A DNA stretch of 64,000 nucleotides from assembly GCA_029204225.1 (NCBI GenBank), contig CM055101.1, forward strand, positions 46,175,906 to 46,239,905, in the 5' to 3' direction. The stretch's first letter is position 1; every line of letters begins with the position of its first letter. The notes under the pieces are model-generated. The model was not told where the DNA came from. It saw only the letters and a list, made by a program, of their open reading frames with translations, and searched no databases. The position numbers were made by a program, and so were the translations under genes. Source of the DNA: Diphasiastrum complanatum. Lineage: Eukaryota > Streptophyta > Lycopodiopsida > Lycopodiales > Lycopodiaceae. Below are positions 12,118 through 25,136 of the stretch, piece after piece.

Positions 12118-13359
12118 ACCCTTAGATGCAATTTTGCTACATGTTATATTAAGCCCAAAAATCATTTACAACGCACATTCTTCCTCTGATAATCTCCCTA
12201 ATAATAACCCGTCTTTCATTAATGGAGGATGGGAACCTAATTGGTGCTAATGCCATCCTAGTCTTGGGGACTTGACTTTGTCACAGAGGAGTGTATTTCG
12301 GAGTAAGACTGGGGGTAGGGACCAGGGTGAGGCACCACCATCAATTAACGGAGCAAAATGTGTGTAACATGTTATTATGTTTCTTGGTTTCCAAGAGAAG
12401 GCTCGAACTTGGGACCAAAGAAACTTTGGATGCCAACTTTGGATAACATGTTATTATGATACCATCACCACGGCAGAGGTTCCTATTCATAGCAACATTT
12501 TCCTAGTCATGAGTGAGGGTGGAGGCAGGGTGTCACCCTCATCTAACAATTTGAAACCCTCCATCAATGAGGATGGCATACATCAAGATTTCTCAGCCAT
12601 TGGATGAGGGTTGGTGGGTCCTGGTTGCATTGTGATATCAAGAATACATCAACATCTTTTGCATTGTTGCTGGGAGAGCATGGGGCCCTCATTCCACACT
12701 TGGTTGCAATTTCGAAGACATTGATATGATATGGTGTGGATCATTGGATGAGGATGAGTCCATGCTTGCACCTTGGGAATTGTCGCAGTGCTAAGCACTC
12801 TTATGTTTACTACAAATTCGAGATAGATTCTTTGTTATTTTTAAATGTGAGAAACAAGTGTTTTTTTATGGTTGGCAGATGCAGACAATTGTGGGTTTCT
12901 AGTGGTGCCAAGTGTTCATATTTGTTTGTTGGCATGGCAGCAGACGAAAAAAAAATGGCCTTTTTGAGTTCCTCGTACTCTTCGAAGCCGGCTGCCTCTC
13001 CCGACTTTCTGCTCTCCAGTGCATCGTCCATATTCTCATGTACCAAATCAGAGGAAAGGTGCAGTAATTCATGGTGTGGTGGCCAGTTTATGAATTAGAG
13101 CTGTTTCAGATCTTGACTCTTGCATGCCTGGTTGCTTCTGTCTGCCAACCTGGGTTGTCTGATTCTACCCCTAATGCAGCTTCATGACACATAATTGATA
13201 CAAATTTTACAGTTTTGATTTGAAATAATGAAGTGGATAGTCCAATCTTGTGTTTTGTTTGTGTAGTGGTGGTGTAGCCTTGCAGGGTGATGGAGCTGGA
13301 TGGGTTGTGCCCATTTGCACTTCATCTTAATGAGTGCTTGGATGGGCTCGGATGATTAG

Positions 13360-13379
13360 AATGAATGAATGAATGAATG
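13360..13379. repeat. AATG tetranucleotide microsatellite
   Basis: Five tandem units of aatg/gaat in the intergenic DNA about 390 bp upstream of the LIN-like start codon. Confidence 0.8.
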
Positions 13380-13767
13380 TGAAATACTTGTTGCGGAAAT
13401 GCAAATGCAAAAGCAGAGGAGTAACAACAGGTAAAGTCTGAAGAATCAGCTGTTTCTGGCAAGCCCAAAAGAGAGTTGTCCAAATTGAGGGTTGCTTTGA
13501 AGCTCGGTGGCAAGATCTTGTTGCTCCTGCCTGGGACATATACTCGTTTCAGTCAGATCGACAAAACAATCACTTAAACTCTATCTGGACAATCAAACCT
13601 TTAGCAGCAGTACTTTCAATGCTTGCTAGCATTAGAAATGGGTTGTTGCCAGATCTTGGAGTAATAGTTATCTCTCTCACAACCCATAGACGTGAAACAT
13701 ATCTGGAGTAGCAGTTTGGTACATATAGACCAGTCCTTGCGGTTCTGTAAAAGATCAGTAAGCCAAG

Positions 13768-14666
13768 ATGAATAATGACTTGTTTGCAGGAGAAAAGAAT
13801 CCAGAGGCAATGGAGACAATGCTGCTATCCGTTGTTGGAAGCTATGCGTTAGACACGTTACTGGACGCTGAACAGCTTAGGCAGCATAAGGAGCAGTGCC
13901 TAGAGAGGCTAAGGGTCCAGGACAGCGGCAAACCGCTCGCTCACTATGCCGAACAGGCAATTCTGGCGAATCTAGACTGGGGCATGGATGCTCTTGAAGA
14001 AGCCATTTGTTCGTCGTCTGAGGAGAGCAGAAAGGCTCGATTACAGCACGCAGAGAAGATGCTCCAAGTCTGTGCACTCCTTGACATCAACACATCTACA
14101 GCAGGAGTGCCCAATTCCTATCTGTCAGCTTGGGCTCATCTCAATCTTGCATTTGTATGGAAACTGAGAAACGATGATCGCAATGCAGCCAAGCACATGA
14201 TGGACATGTTCATCGTAGATCCCTACTATGCAAGGGTGGATTTTGCTCCTGTCCTTTGGGAGCATCTCTTCCAGTCTCACCTCACCAGCATCACCGCCTG
14301 GTATTCTGATCAGAGGCACAATATTTTAATGGGGGATTCATCCGATGGTCAAGTCAGCTGCAGCTCAAGGGATGAATCGTATGCAGCTGCAGGCAAGAAC
14401 CTTTTGTCTAATGTCAACCCAGAACAAGCATCCCAGCTGCAGCATCTAGAGAATCTGTATCAAGACTCTCTTGATGATCATACGAGACGCTATGCACGCC
14501 ATTACAAAAATGGATTAGTATCCGATTCTCCTCAGAAGTGGGCACTTTTTCCTATTGCCGAGCCGCCCATGACTCCCTTACGAGAAGTTGGTACTCTAGA
14601 GAGGAGGCTGTACGAAGAACCTGACCTATCACCAATTCATGAGAACAGAAGCTTTATACACAAAGG
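13768..14666 (+). other. LIN: LIN-like exon 1: family-specific N-terminal domain
   Basis: This exon encodes about 299 residues. QLRQHKEQCLERLR, LANLDWGMDALEEAI, ARLQHAEKMLQVCALLD, SYLSAWAHLNLAFVWKLR and MFIVDPYYARVDFAPVLWE form the alpha-helical N-terminal domain specific to LIN proteins. The exon ends with PIAEPPMTPLREV and an acidic linker. The donor is AAAGG/GTACAG at 14667. This domain separates LIN proteins from other plant U-box/ARM ligases. Confidence 0.85.
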
Positions 14667-16166
14667 GTACAGTTGAAATGCCTAATAATATGCCTATTTT
14701 TCTATTATGGCATTGATCAAGTTCTTAACTGATTTCGGCATTGTTGGACCATCCGTAGCAAGTCTGAATTATTAGCAGGACCAGATTTCAGACACTGAAC
14801 GTTCTGTGTTCAAAGGGGCACTTACGTGGGGCTTGATCTTGTTCAGCTGCTTATGAATTAAGCCATAATCATTATACAGTCCCTGCAGCCTTGGAAAATC
14901 TATGTTGGTTGCAGGTTCTGCATAAACTCTTCAGATTTCAGCTAAACGTAGTATAGAAACCAGATACTTCTTATCTATTTAATTACAAGCAGTGTCCAAT
15001 TTCGGCAGTAACAAATATAGCAAAGTCCTTGGTTCTAAAGGCCGTAGTTGAGCCTCAAATAAAGCCAGGTTCTTCGGTCAGGTTTGCTTTGCTAGTTGAT
15101 CTTCTGGTGCTTATATACTTCCTAATGCACAATAGTTCATATTCTGGAAATATATCACGCTATTCAATGTATTCTCCCTAGAATAATAACCCATACGAAT
15201 CACAGTTACGATCACAAGATCAACATCTTATCGGAAGATTGGCAGAGGACTTGGAATAGCATCAACGACTTTTAGAACGGGGCCTAGTTTTAATTTTGTA
15301 CAAAATTAACCCTTGGCTTTTGAAACTCTTGTAACATTAACAGAATTGAATTTCGCACATCAGCTGCTAGATTTACACGCCAGTTAAAGATCTTGTGGAA
15401 TGTTTTGCAGGTCTACGACAGCATCCAGTGGAGAATTAACAGCACAAGATTTTTTCCTAAATCTAAGTTGCAATGTAAGCAAAAATATTTTAAATCTTCA
15501 AAAAGTTTACAGCAGTGAGTAAGCATCCCAAGAATGATTGCATTGGTAGTGATGAAATTATCTCTATTTTTCAGCCAATGTGGGAGGAGGACGAATCTAT
15601 GGAGGTATCTGACAAAATAGACAATGTTAACATGGAAAACACCAAATTCTATGCCTCAAATGTCAGCTCACTTCAGGGAAATTCTTCCAAAACTGGTATC
15701 GATAATCCTTGGAGCCAAGAGGAAGTGTCGGATACTTATAGTCATCCACATGTGGAACAGACAAAATTGAAGATCTCATCAATGAGGAAACGGCCAAAGT
15801 CGCAGAGCCCTGATCTACAAGAAGGGCAGCAGCAAGAAGCTAGTGACTGCAGCACATCCTTGAGTCCTAGAGATATGTATAGCCACCCTGACATCAGACG
15901 CCAATTTCCATCTGAATATTCACTGTCAATTTCCAGTGAATCAGAGTCTGAGCTTGAAATGGAGGTGAGCTTGACTGATTCCCTGATCTACAACAATTCT
16001 TGTTTGAAAGCCTTTTGGTCTTCTCAGTCCATCCGACAAGTCCTTTTTAACTGCAATTCATTTACAAATTTCATGTTATGAATGGGCTGGTTAAGTTATT
16101 GATGGGATAGCAAAGATGCTTAATTGTGTGGGAGGGACAATGTGTGTGTGTGCGTGTGTGTGTGTA

Positions 16167-16222
<56 letters not shown>

Positions 16223-19200
16223 CTGCTTGCTTGCTATCTCATCTGGCATTTGGCACCATTGGCTCTAACGAGTCTTGCCATGTAAGATTGCAGAAAAGGT
16301 ACTTTGAGGTATTGACTTATTTTTTATGCATATCTCAACACAGGATGCTAAAGCACAACCTTTGGGACGAACTGAATCAATGGATTCATACGACCGGCGC
16401 AGAAGTTTGAGTAATTCTGAATCATCGAGCTGTGTAAGAAAAGATGCCAAAGCCACCATTTCAGCCACTGCATTGGGACATAATTTACAAGTTAAAACCA
16501 GGTAGGTTGGTATCTTTCACTGCAAAAATCTTTGTGAAAATATTTTGCCCACCATCTTGACAATTAGCCAGCAAGCTTGTTTGTTAAGCCTTGCAGCCGT
16601 TGGCTTACTCTTGGAATTCGAACTATTAAAATTTTGGATCTTTTGGCCCTCATTGAACAGCTATCTTGAGAAAACAAATTTGGTTACAAGAGCTCCCAAG
16701 GACTTCGTCTGTCCTATCACGGGGCATCTTTTCAATGACCCAGTTACACTAGAGACTGGACAAACTTATGAGAGAAGGGCTATACAAGAATGGATGGATC
16801 GTGGAAACTCTACTTGCCCAATCACTAGGCAAACACTACGCAACAGCTCTCTTCCCAAGACGAACTATGTCTTGAAGAGACTAGTTGCCAGTTGGAAAGA
16901 GCAAAATTTTGAAGTCGCTCAAGAGTTGAGTTCATGTTCTAGACCTCAAACTCCACCATCTGTAGTATATCACTCTAAGCTACGTCGAGATCAAGTGTCA
17001 ATTGATTCTCCTCAAGGTTCTCCATGCAGCACATCCTCAAGTTCTAGCAGAGCTGCTCAATTTAATCCACGGCAAAGTACAGATTCGTCCCTAGAAAGTC
17101 CTGTAAAGACACCACATCTAGGCAGGATGCTGAATGATCTGAAGCAAATCCTGTCCATTTTGTGCACCTCTGAAGATCTTCAAGAATGTGAAGAATCCTT
17201 GCTGATAATCAAACAAATAATGTCTCAGGCCAAACATCAGCATGTAGAAAAGTACTTGAGAGAGGCAGGTGTTATTGATTCAATAGTCGAGGTTCTCTTT
17301 AATTCCAATTCTGCAGAGGTGTGCGATGCAGGAATAGTTGTATTGTCGGGACTTTCCGAGAACAATGATCTTGTCAAGGACTTAATCAAGAAGGCAGATG
17401 CTAATCTTGAGTGCATTCTTAGTCTTCTGACGAAAGGGGTGACAGGAACAGTAATATTGCTGCACCAGCTGAAACTTCCTATTTCACAGATTTCCAAGTT
17501 GAACCTGCTTCCATACCTTATTAGAATAATTAAAGAGGGAAACACCAGGCAGGAGCCTGTCTTATCCATGAATCCCAAAACTGCTGCACTGAACATGCTC
17601 TGTGAACTGGTATCAATGGAGGACTCAAAAAAGAACGGCAGTCTTGTTGAAGATATCCTGTCAACAGATGCAATGCTTGCTTTGGTTCAATGTTTGAAGG
17701 AGAAAAATTCTGATCAGAAATTGAAAGCACTATCTCTTCTTTTGTACTGCATCCAAGCAGATGTTGAATGTAGAGATTTTCTTGTTCATGAGGCAAATAT
17801 TGCATTGGTGCTGGAGCTTCTTCACTGTGGTAATAGTACAGCAAGATTGGTCGCAATCTCTTTTCTGTCGGAGCTCGTACACCAAAGCAGGTATATGCAA
17901 GAGCTTTGATAACATTCTATATCCTGTGTTGACTGAATTCACTCACGCTGTTTATCTACCTAATAAGAAAGGATAGTCATTCATGGAGATGTCCACTTAA
18001 CATTTTCGTTTAAGAAAAAGGATAGATCAAAGTGCTAGAAAGAAGACATCTACTAAAAGATTGCTCCATCTAATTCCTAAGATTAACTTGCATTTTAAGT
18101 GTCTAAAATCTTTGGTTCTTTAGAACTGTGTTGGTAGCTTAATTTCTAGCTCTTATTCTTGCTTTGCCATAAAATGTCCTTGCCGGTTGTGTTTAATATG
18201 AAACTCAATATGGTACTAAAAGTTCAGTTTTCGGATGGTTAACAAATTTCAAGCAGGAGAATAGCCAACAGCAAGATTCTCAAGACTATTAAAGAAGAAG
18301 GCATGCTAAGTAGCATGCACGTTCTGCTGGCATACCTCCAATTGGCCCCGCTGGAACAGCGCCCGTTGACAGCAAGCCTCCTCTTGCAGCTTGACCTTCT
18401 GGTCTGCATTTTCTGTTTTTTCCCTTCAGCGTGGACCAATCACTGCATTTTCTCTTTTGAGCTGTCTGTCTCTAAATGCTTCTCAAAACGATAGATTCGA
18501 CATCTATATTTTGTTTCAAAAGCTTTTTGCTAGTAGTGATTCATGTAACACAACTGACCTGTGTAACGACAGGAAGAGCCTCAAAAGCGTAGCATGTACA
18601 GGGACGAAGCTATGGAGGCACTAATTGAATCCCTTACTAACAAGGAATCAGTAGTTACACAAGTGATAGCAGCAGAGAGTCTTGTTGCTCTGCTAGGCCG
18701 CTTCTCAACTTGTGGAAAGCCTTCAACAGAAGAATGGCTACTTAAGATTGCTGATTTGGGAGATAACTCCAACGAATATGCCGATGCGGCACAAAGCTGT
18801 GAATGGATTGAGGATAAGGTTGTAGGTTTGATGAACTACATTATAATCAGCTAGTTGATGGTTTGCTCTTTATAGAAGTTCAGAGTAATTTGTGGGCTTT
18901 GTTTTATCTATAAAACCAAGGTGCTGTCAAGGAAAATCAGAAATTTATTAATCTTTGTATGTCTGCGACAGGAAGAAGAACGTGCCTCAAAAATATGGGA
19001 GAAGAGAATAGCAAAAGCACTTTTAGGCTATGAACATGGTACAATCCTCCATGTCTTGTCACATCACATACTGAGTAAAACGCCGGAATTATCAAAGCCG
19101 TCTATGGTCACTGCAGTATGGCTCCTTCGGATGCTTCCACTGCTACCTGACACCGGTCTTCGAACAACTGCATGCAACTGCTTACTTAATCCTTTTTTGT

Positions 19201-22005
19201 ACATCTTCAAAGCTTCAAGAAACAATGAGAAACAAGTGCTAGCTGCTCTGGCTTTGCAGAGTTTCCTTGATCACTCAGGTATTAAGGAATTTCCTATTTT
19301 AAATTTATGGAGATAAATGCGTTTTGTTGAAAGGTTTGAGCATCAATTTATAGCAGATGTATCAAACAAAGTACTTGCCATAATTATTCCCCTTCAGGAC
19401 CATGATGATTTCTACAAAATATCTAAATAAGAATCCACCGCCTGGTTGCATATGCTCAAATTCTTGCTAGTATATTGAACCTCATTTGACCTCCATATTT
19501 CTGAATGATCAGAGAGCGTAAAAAAACTAGCAAGCAATGCAAAGGAGATCTGTGGACTTTTAAGACAGCTGCAAAAGATGACATGGGTAGAAAAAGAAAT
19601 TTTCAGTGTTATTGTCAAAGATCCTTCGGTGAATGCTGTAAGTGATGTTAAGCTAATTGTGTTTGGTTGTGATATTCCCCAAAGTTTCAGATATCTTAGC
19701 ATGGTCTAGACATTTTACTGCCGCTCACAAAATTCTTCTTGCTTTCAGACAGAGCTATGGGTACATGAAGATATTGGCCAGGTAGACTTGAGCCTGAATG
19801 GATCAATTCGTGCTTTTGCACGGGCAAGAGGACATATTTTCAGTGGCCACTCAGATGGCAGCATAAAGGTTCTATAGTTCTTCTTCATCCACATATTCTT
19901 ATAGAAAATATATTCGTGCTTTAGGAATGTCTACTAAATATATTTTTTGTTGTGTCATATCTGTAAGGTATGGGATGGGAAAAGCAGACTGCCATCTTTT
20001 GTGCATGAAACGAAGAAACATAGCAAAGCAGTCACAAGCTTGGTTGTCTCACAATCAACAGATAAGCTGTACAGTGGTTCACTGGACAAAAGAGTGAGGG
20101 TAAGTGATCAGCATATCTAACTGTCACATCACTAGCAATCGAAAGAAAATACACGTTCTGTAAGAACTCTTCAAGTCATGTGACAAATGTCAAAGTAACT
20201 CTCATGTTTATCGTCTGCTTGCAGGTCTGGACATTTGAATCTGGAAAAATCCATTGCATCCAAGTTGTTGAGCAAAGGGATGGAGTGAATGCAATGGTGG
20301 TCAATGGACCAATGACCTGCATTGTTCCTCAGAGTGCAGGAATACAGGTCTGCCTTTGAATTCTCAGGCAATTGTAGTCTCTGATACGGCCATAATCCTC
20401 ATTTCATATTAACGATAGATGCTTGCGACCAATGTGTCAGAAACTTGATATTGCATTTAAAGTCTCATACCTTGAAAAAGATGTTACTGTTTAAGTCTGT
20501 GTGTATTCCTCAATTTGTATTGGCTAGTGAGTTGCTTTTGTGTTCATGCTTTTCTTTTTCGAGCTGGTGATTTGAATTTCCATAAGAAGGAACTGAAGAA
20601 CTTTTTCATCGTGACCAGGTGCAGTATGAGAATCTTGACACCAAGATACTTAACTTAGGCAAACATGTCCAAAGTGTTGCATATTCAGATGGAAAGATTT
20701 ATTGTGGGTGCATTGACAGTAGTATCCAGGTAACGATACTTTTGACCATTATCCCATATTGGCATGGCATAGATAACTAAATACCACTTGCGTGCAACTG
20801 CATAACTAAAGATTTTTTTTGTTTGGAAATTTCCATACTGCGCAGATAGATAGTTCATCTTTATCATACTATAATCAAATTTGCCAAGTAGTCTTCTCTC
20901 AGAAAAAACTTTTTGGCAGATATGATCATTCAGCATAGCTAGAAAAAATAAAAGATATGTGACTCGTGGACTTTTCTGTAGGAATTGGACACAAAAGAAG
21001 GTACTAGCGTGACGATACAATCCTCAGCAAAAACTTTAATTGGGAAAAGGCCTATCTACGCACTTCAAATGTTCAAAAACAAGATTTTCGCTGCTGGAGC
21101 CCCTATAGATGGAGCGGCAGTGAAGGTATCGTAACTGATAGTCATCATTAGGAAGTAAGTCGCTGTTCTTAGAGCTATTCAAATCAAAGATATGCATGCA
21201 ATTGCAGAGAGAAGGGTTGCTGCTGATTTTTTTTGACAATTTCAGCAGATTTGATGCTCTGTAAGTTTTTAGATCAATTTCCTGACATCAGCCAACATAA
21301 AGACCATTCTGAAATAGTGCAGTTAGATTTAAGCTTTTGTGCTAGTTCACTGTGCAGCAAAAAGGACCACTATAAAGAGTAGTTACAGCGAAAAATTTCA
21401 CCAAAAAGCTTGAAAATGTTACAACTTGGTTTTTTCATATATTAGTTGCATTGTTCACAATATTCATTGTCTAAGTTTGTTAAACTGTAAAACTTTTCTA
21501 AGATATTGTCACCTTTGTTTAACAGATCTGGAATCAAGCAGATAAGTGCCTTGTAGGAACTGTTGTATCCACTGCGTCTGCGGAGGTCCGAGCTATGGTG
21601 GTTAATGACTATTTTATATATCTTGGAACCAGCACAGGCGTTCTCGAGGTTAAGTGTTTTTTCATTTCATGATCGATGCAAGTGTTTGAAACCTGGAGCA
21701 GTACGTGCCTGTGTTTTGACTCTATTAACAAGATAAGTGACCAAGATCATCACTATCTCTAGGCTAAGAGAACCTGAACTTAATTGCAAATAGAGATTAC
21801 AAGCTGTAGCCTGTATCTAATAAATTGCACTGTCATAAGAAACGTAATAATAAAATGTTTGTTGACGCAGGTTTGGTTAAGGGAAAGGCTTACCAGAATA
21901 GCATCCTTCAACATTGGAAGCAAAATTACTTGTCTATTGCTGAACGGGGACATGCTATTTTGTGGTTCAGAAGATGGAAAAATGAGAATGTTTGCTTCTT
22001 CATGA
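13768..22005 (+). CDS. LIN: LIN/CERBERUS-type U-box E3 ubiquitin ligase with ARM and WD40 repeats
   Basis: The inferred exons are 13768-14666, 15520-15964, 16344-16501, 16661-17890, 18257-18401, 18573-18818, 18972-19278, 19513-19637, 19749-19868, 19968-20099, 20225-20347, 20619-20729, 20982-21125, 21526-21648 and 21871-22005. All use GT-AG introns and keep one frame, giving about 1480 residues, close to my recollection of legume LIN/CERBERUS (roughly 1480-1490). The N-terminal region has the family signature EKMLQVCALLD...GVPNSYLSAWAHLNL and PIAEPPMTPL; then a U-box (residues about 515-588), an ARM-like helical region (about 600-1185) and WD40 repeats (about 1186-1480). The family is a predicted E3 ligase; in legumes it is required for infection-thread growth and, for CERBERUS, mycorrhiza. 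The ATG at 13768 places the N-terminus like the family's. The 5' edge of exon 2 is the least certain junction. No stop or frameshift is needed, so the gene looks intact. Confidence 0.9.
16139..16219. repeat. Compound (GT)n(GA)n microsatellite in intron 2 of the LIN-like gene
   Basis: About 45 bp of tg/gt repeats (with single C and A interruptions) run directly into about 35 bp of ga repeats. It lies in the intron between 15965 and 16343, about 125 bp upstream of the acceptor at 16343. Length variation would not touch the coding frame. Confidence 0.95.
16701..16922 (+). other. LIN: U-box domain of the LIN-like ligase
   Basis: DFVCPITGHLFNDPVTLETG, then the RRAIQEWMDRGNSTCPITRQ block and the LPKTNYVLKRLVASW helix. 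This is the ~70-residue U-box that recruits E2 enzymes. The conserved proline-isoleucine pairs (CPI and CPI) and the central tryptophan (EWMDRG) are present, so E2 binding is expected to be intact. It sits at the start of the 1230-bp exon 4, followed by a serine-rich linker and ARM-like helices. Confidence 0.92.
19749..22005 (+). other. LIN: WD40-repeat coding exons of the LIN-like ligase
   Basis: Seven short exons (111-144 bp, all phase 0) each carry about one WD40 blade. Recognisable blade ends are FSGHSDGSIK/VWD, LYSGSLDKRVR/VWTF, IYCGCIDSSIQ/ELD, FAAGAPIDGAAVK/IWN, IYLGTSTGVLE/VWL and LFCGSEDGKMRMF before the stop at 22003-22005. Introns fall just before the terminal hydrophobic-W of successive blades, a pattern that suggests expansion by exon duplication. 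The propeller is presumably the substrate-binding module. Confidence 0.85.
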
Positions 22006-24000
22006 TTGGGGTTACATCTGGTTAGCAATGGGAGGACAAATACCCGCTCTTGTAGATCCACATTCTTTTTCCATTGTAAACACTGGCGTTCTTTTGTATG
22101 TAGAGTTAAAGCATTATCAATGCTCTCCAATTAGAGGATTTTCAAAACTGGAAATCCCATAGACAGCACACAATCAAATAATGGTAAGCCAACAGGGACG
22201 AATGGAATCTTTACTGGATAAATGGCCTGCTTCTGGATAATGTACAACAAGGCATTGCCAAACTGAGCACTGGATGTTTTCGTATAAAACTTAGGCTGAT
22301 AAAAAAGATCTATTTGATTTCTGAAGACTGACAGCGTGCCTATTAAAGCGCTCTCGAGGTCTTGTGAAAAAGTAACAAACCTGATATTAGATTGGCCTAC
22401 TTATAGTAAAAGGAGTATGAGATTTTTTTGATGTGCAAATCGTGCCTTCTCTAATTGCTTGTGGCTATGGCTCTTCATTGATCTTTCCAGGCTTTTGGCA
22501 GGAAAGTCTGCTCTTACACGTGATATAAGACAAAGTTATCATTTACTTCTCATAACTACCTTGAGGCATTTACTTTCAATTGCATCACCATCATCAACAA
22601 GAAATGCCTAAACTTTCACGATTGCTGTAAATTTACACCAATCTGTCATACTGTTTTCTTCTCATAACTACCTTGAGGCATTTGCTTTCAACTGCATCAC
22701 CATCATCAACAAGAAATGCCTAAACGTTCACGGTTTTGTTTTCACAAATCTGTGCTATTGTTTTCTTTGTCCCAGTAGCATCTAGCTGATTTCAATAATG
22801 GAGACCTTCAGATGTAAATAGGTTCTGCAAATCTGCTACCTAAGGAAACAATTTTTTTCCTTTTTCCAGTAAGCCTGGCATTCATTTTACATTGAAATAA
22901 TAACAAAAATTATGTCCTCAAAACAATGCACTTGCTGATTAGCATTATACTTTGTTTTTTAACAATTATATCATGATTGCTGTTTTTTCTAGTCTCCATA
23001 CACTCATCATCAACAACATGCTTTTTATTTTTTTTGCATGTAAGTTCCACAGCATCAACTGCCTCCAGCATGTATCATACCAATGCCTTTGCATAGGATG
23101 GTAAACAACTAACCAAATTGGTGACTGATCTCCTATGAAACCCAAATATAACCAAATTGTTATTACATATAAAGTATGTTTGACCAATCCTGGTAGTCAT
23201 CCAGATCTCAAACCTCTAGCTTCTCCTCATTGGATCAACATCAATAGCATATGGTGCATGTGGTTATCAAATTTTGCCTGAAAATTTATCCACCATGTCA
23301 AGTTTTATAATGGCATGAATTATTTTGTGATGGAAAAACGTATTCTTTGTGGACACATTTAGTATGTCCTAAGGCTTGGACATGGATCAGAACATGTTCA
23401 TTCACCAGCCTATTTTGACACAACAAGAATTGTTTCATGTCATTGCCACCAAAACAGTGACACTTATGGATAGGGTGGTTATTATCATCTCGGTGCGTGC
23501 TATCACAAAAAATGGAAACTTTGAGTTAAACATTAGTTGTTGCATAAGATATCCTTTATTTTTCGCAGGACCAGTGCCACCCAACTATGAATAAAAAAAA
23601 TCAAATTGAAATGAAATGAGATGCATTTTGATTTGTGCACATGCAGTCATTAATTATATAACATGTTTTTTTTCTATTTCTTTAGTGTTTCACAATTGAA
23701 AAGACCTGTGGACATAAGATGCATCAACATTGAATCTTCCTACATTTACTCCTCGACAATGGCTGCAAGAAGTTCGTATATGTGTTGCAGCTTGGAAATT
23801 CCAGAAATGAATAAATGTTGTATAAAAGTGTCATGTTTCTCAAAGGAGAATGTTGTGGTTTGATACTTAGAATATTAAAGCAAAAGTGATAAATAACCTA
23901 GTCTCAATGGAATTTGTCCTACCCGCGAATTCTGAAACTACAATTTTTTCCCAGAAAATCTAAAAAAATCACTATTCTGACATTCAGAACTCTCTGTCAG
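22006..24000. other. Intergenic stretch downstream of the LIN-like gene
   Basis: No protein-like frame. The first 150 bp are presumably the 3' UTR of the LIN-like gene; no strong AATAAA signal stands out. A 112-bp tandem duplication lies at 22547-22770. The DNA is AT-rich up to the gypsy gag relic. Confidence 0.5.
22547..22770. repeat. Tandem duplication, two 112-bp units
   Basis: The unit beginning ttctcataactacc at 22547 recurs at 22659. Both contain ccttgaggcattt, ttgcatcaccatcatc-like and aagaaatgcctaaac words. The first ~80 bp are nearly identical with a few substitutions; the 3' parts differ more. Confidence 0.85.
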
Positions 24001-24127
24001 AATTCGCGAGTATTACAGTTAGATTTATCTGCCTCTCCACGATTTCTCAGCCTGTCCGCGAATTCTATCACGACCAGAAAGACCAATTTTTGTCCTACAC
24101 CATCCATTATGCAAGCAAACTGCCCTT

Positions 24128-25136
24128 TTGCCAAGTACAGTACTGACCTGCTCATCTGTATTCTGCATCATGTCTCGTGACTGTGCTGAATCTTCTAATC
24201 CGGCTCCTCCACGACTACAACAAAGAATTCCACGTATCGATGCACCAAAGTACGATGGAGAATCTGACCCAGTCCAATTTCTCCAAGACTTTGACAATGC
24301 ATGCCGTTTTTATGGACATACCTCTGAAACTGAAAAGCTACGCCTATTTCCTATGGTACTCTATGGCGTTTCAAACCATCCAAACTGACTCAAAGCCCAT
24401 TCATTCAAATTGCCCACATCAAGATGCGTTGCGAAGAGTCTGTTCGAAACTACATTGAGCATTTTAAACGTCTCAAAGTAGAATGTGTTGATGATATTTT
24501 ATTACCAAACGTATGGCCATAAAACTGTTCTTAGTTGGATTGTCTAAAAACATCCGTCGTGAACTTAAACCAGTTGACCTTTATGATCAACTTAAAGATG
24601 TGATGACCAATGCTATCCGTGAGAAAGACGAAGGTTCTGATGATGACTTTGACCTTCGCGAAAAGAAATCTAAGAATCCGGACTGTCCTAATCATCTGCA
24701 GTCTGACAATATTGCTCAATATTCTGAACTTCTACATCAAATGAAAACCTGGCAAAAAGCTCAACAATCTCATATGGATAAACTCACTGCCGATTTCCAA
24801 ACCACCATGAAACAGATTGCTGAGAAATCCTTTCCAGCAAGGGAAAATGTCTGGTGTCCAATCTGCTCCCAGCATCACACTGCTAATGAATGCCCTCAAC
24901 TGCGAAACCATTTCCCAGCAGCCACCAGACTCACCATCTATCGAGCTTACCGCCCTTACCCTCCACAACACCCTATGCCACGACCAGGGGTCTACCAATC
25001 ACGACCAGCTGCACCAAATCAATGCCCATCCCCACGTCAACAGTTTGTCGTTAACCAACCTGCCCCACAAAACGAATACCATCGATCCGACCACTTACTA
25101 TGTGGAAGACAATACTCAACCGCCATACTCTACTAA
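24128..25136 (+). pseudogene. Gypsy gag pseudogene
   Basis: Two overlapping frames are needed. The first holds the gag matrix/capsid-like start (DAPKYDGESDPVQFLQDFDN), and the second (from 24513) holds FLVGLSKNIRRELKP, a coiled, lysine-rich stretch and the knuckle CPICSQHHTANECPQL, followed by a proline-rich tail. A frameshift near 24385-24510 and stops separate them, so no intact Gag can be made. Confidence 0.75.

Larger units (their letters stand above)
7905..13767. other. Intergenic stretch upstream of the LIN-like gene
   Basis: About 5.9 kb with no protein-like frame that I recognise. It is AT-rich and holds short repeats: a small hairpin element at 12034-12117, an AATG microsatellite at 13360-13379, and paired words such as the two copies of aacatgttattatg near 12367 and 12447. 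The last few hundred bases before 13768 should hold the promoter and 5' UTR of the LIN-like gene, but no convincing TATA box or start site could be picked. Confidence 0.5.

Noticed and set aside
12810-13046. Minus-strand ORF (MDDALESRKSGEAAGFEEYEEL) as a first exon of a divergent gene
   Set aside because: Composition is plausible, but no further exons were found to the left and I recognise no family.
15411-15474. Possible extra LIN exon with TTTTGCAG acceptor and GTAAGC donor
   Set aside because: It would leave an intron of about 49 bp before the next exon, shorter than plant introns normally are. Joining exon 1 directly to 15520 keeps the frame and gives a family-like length.
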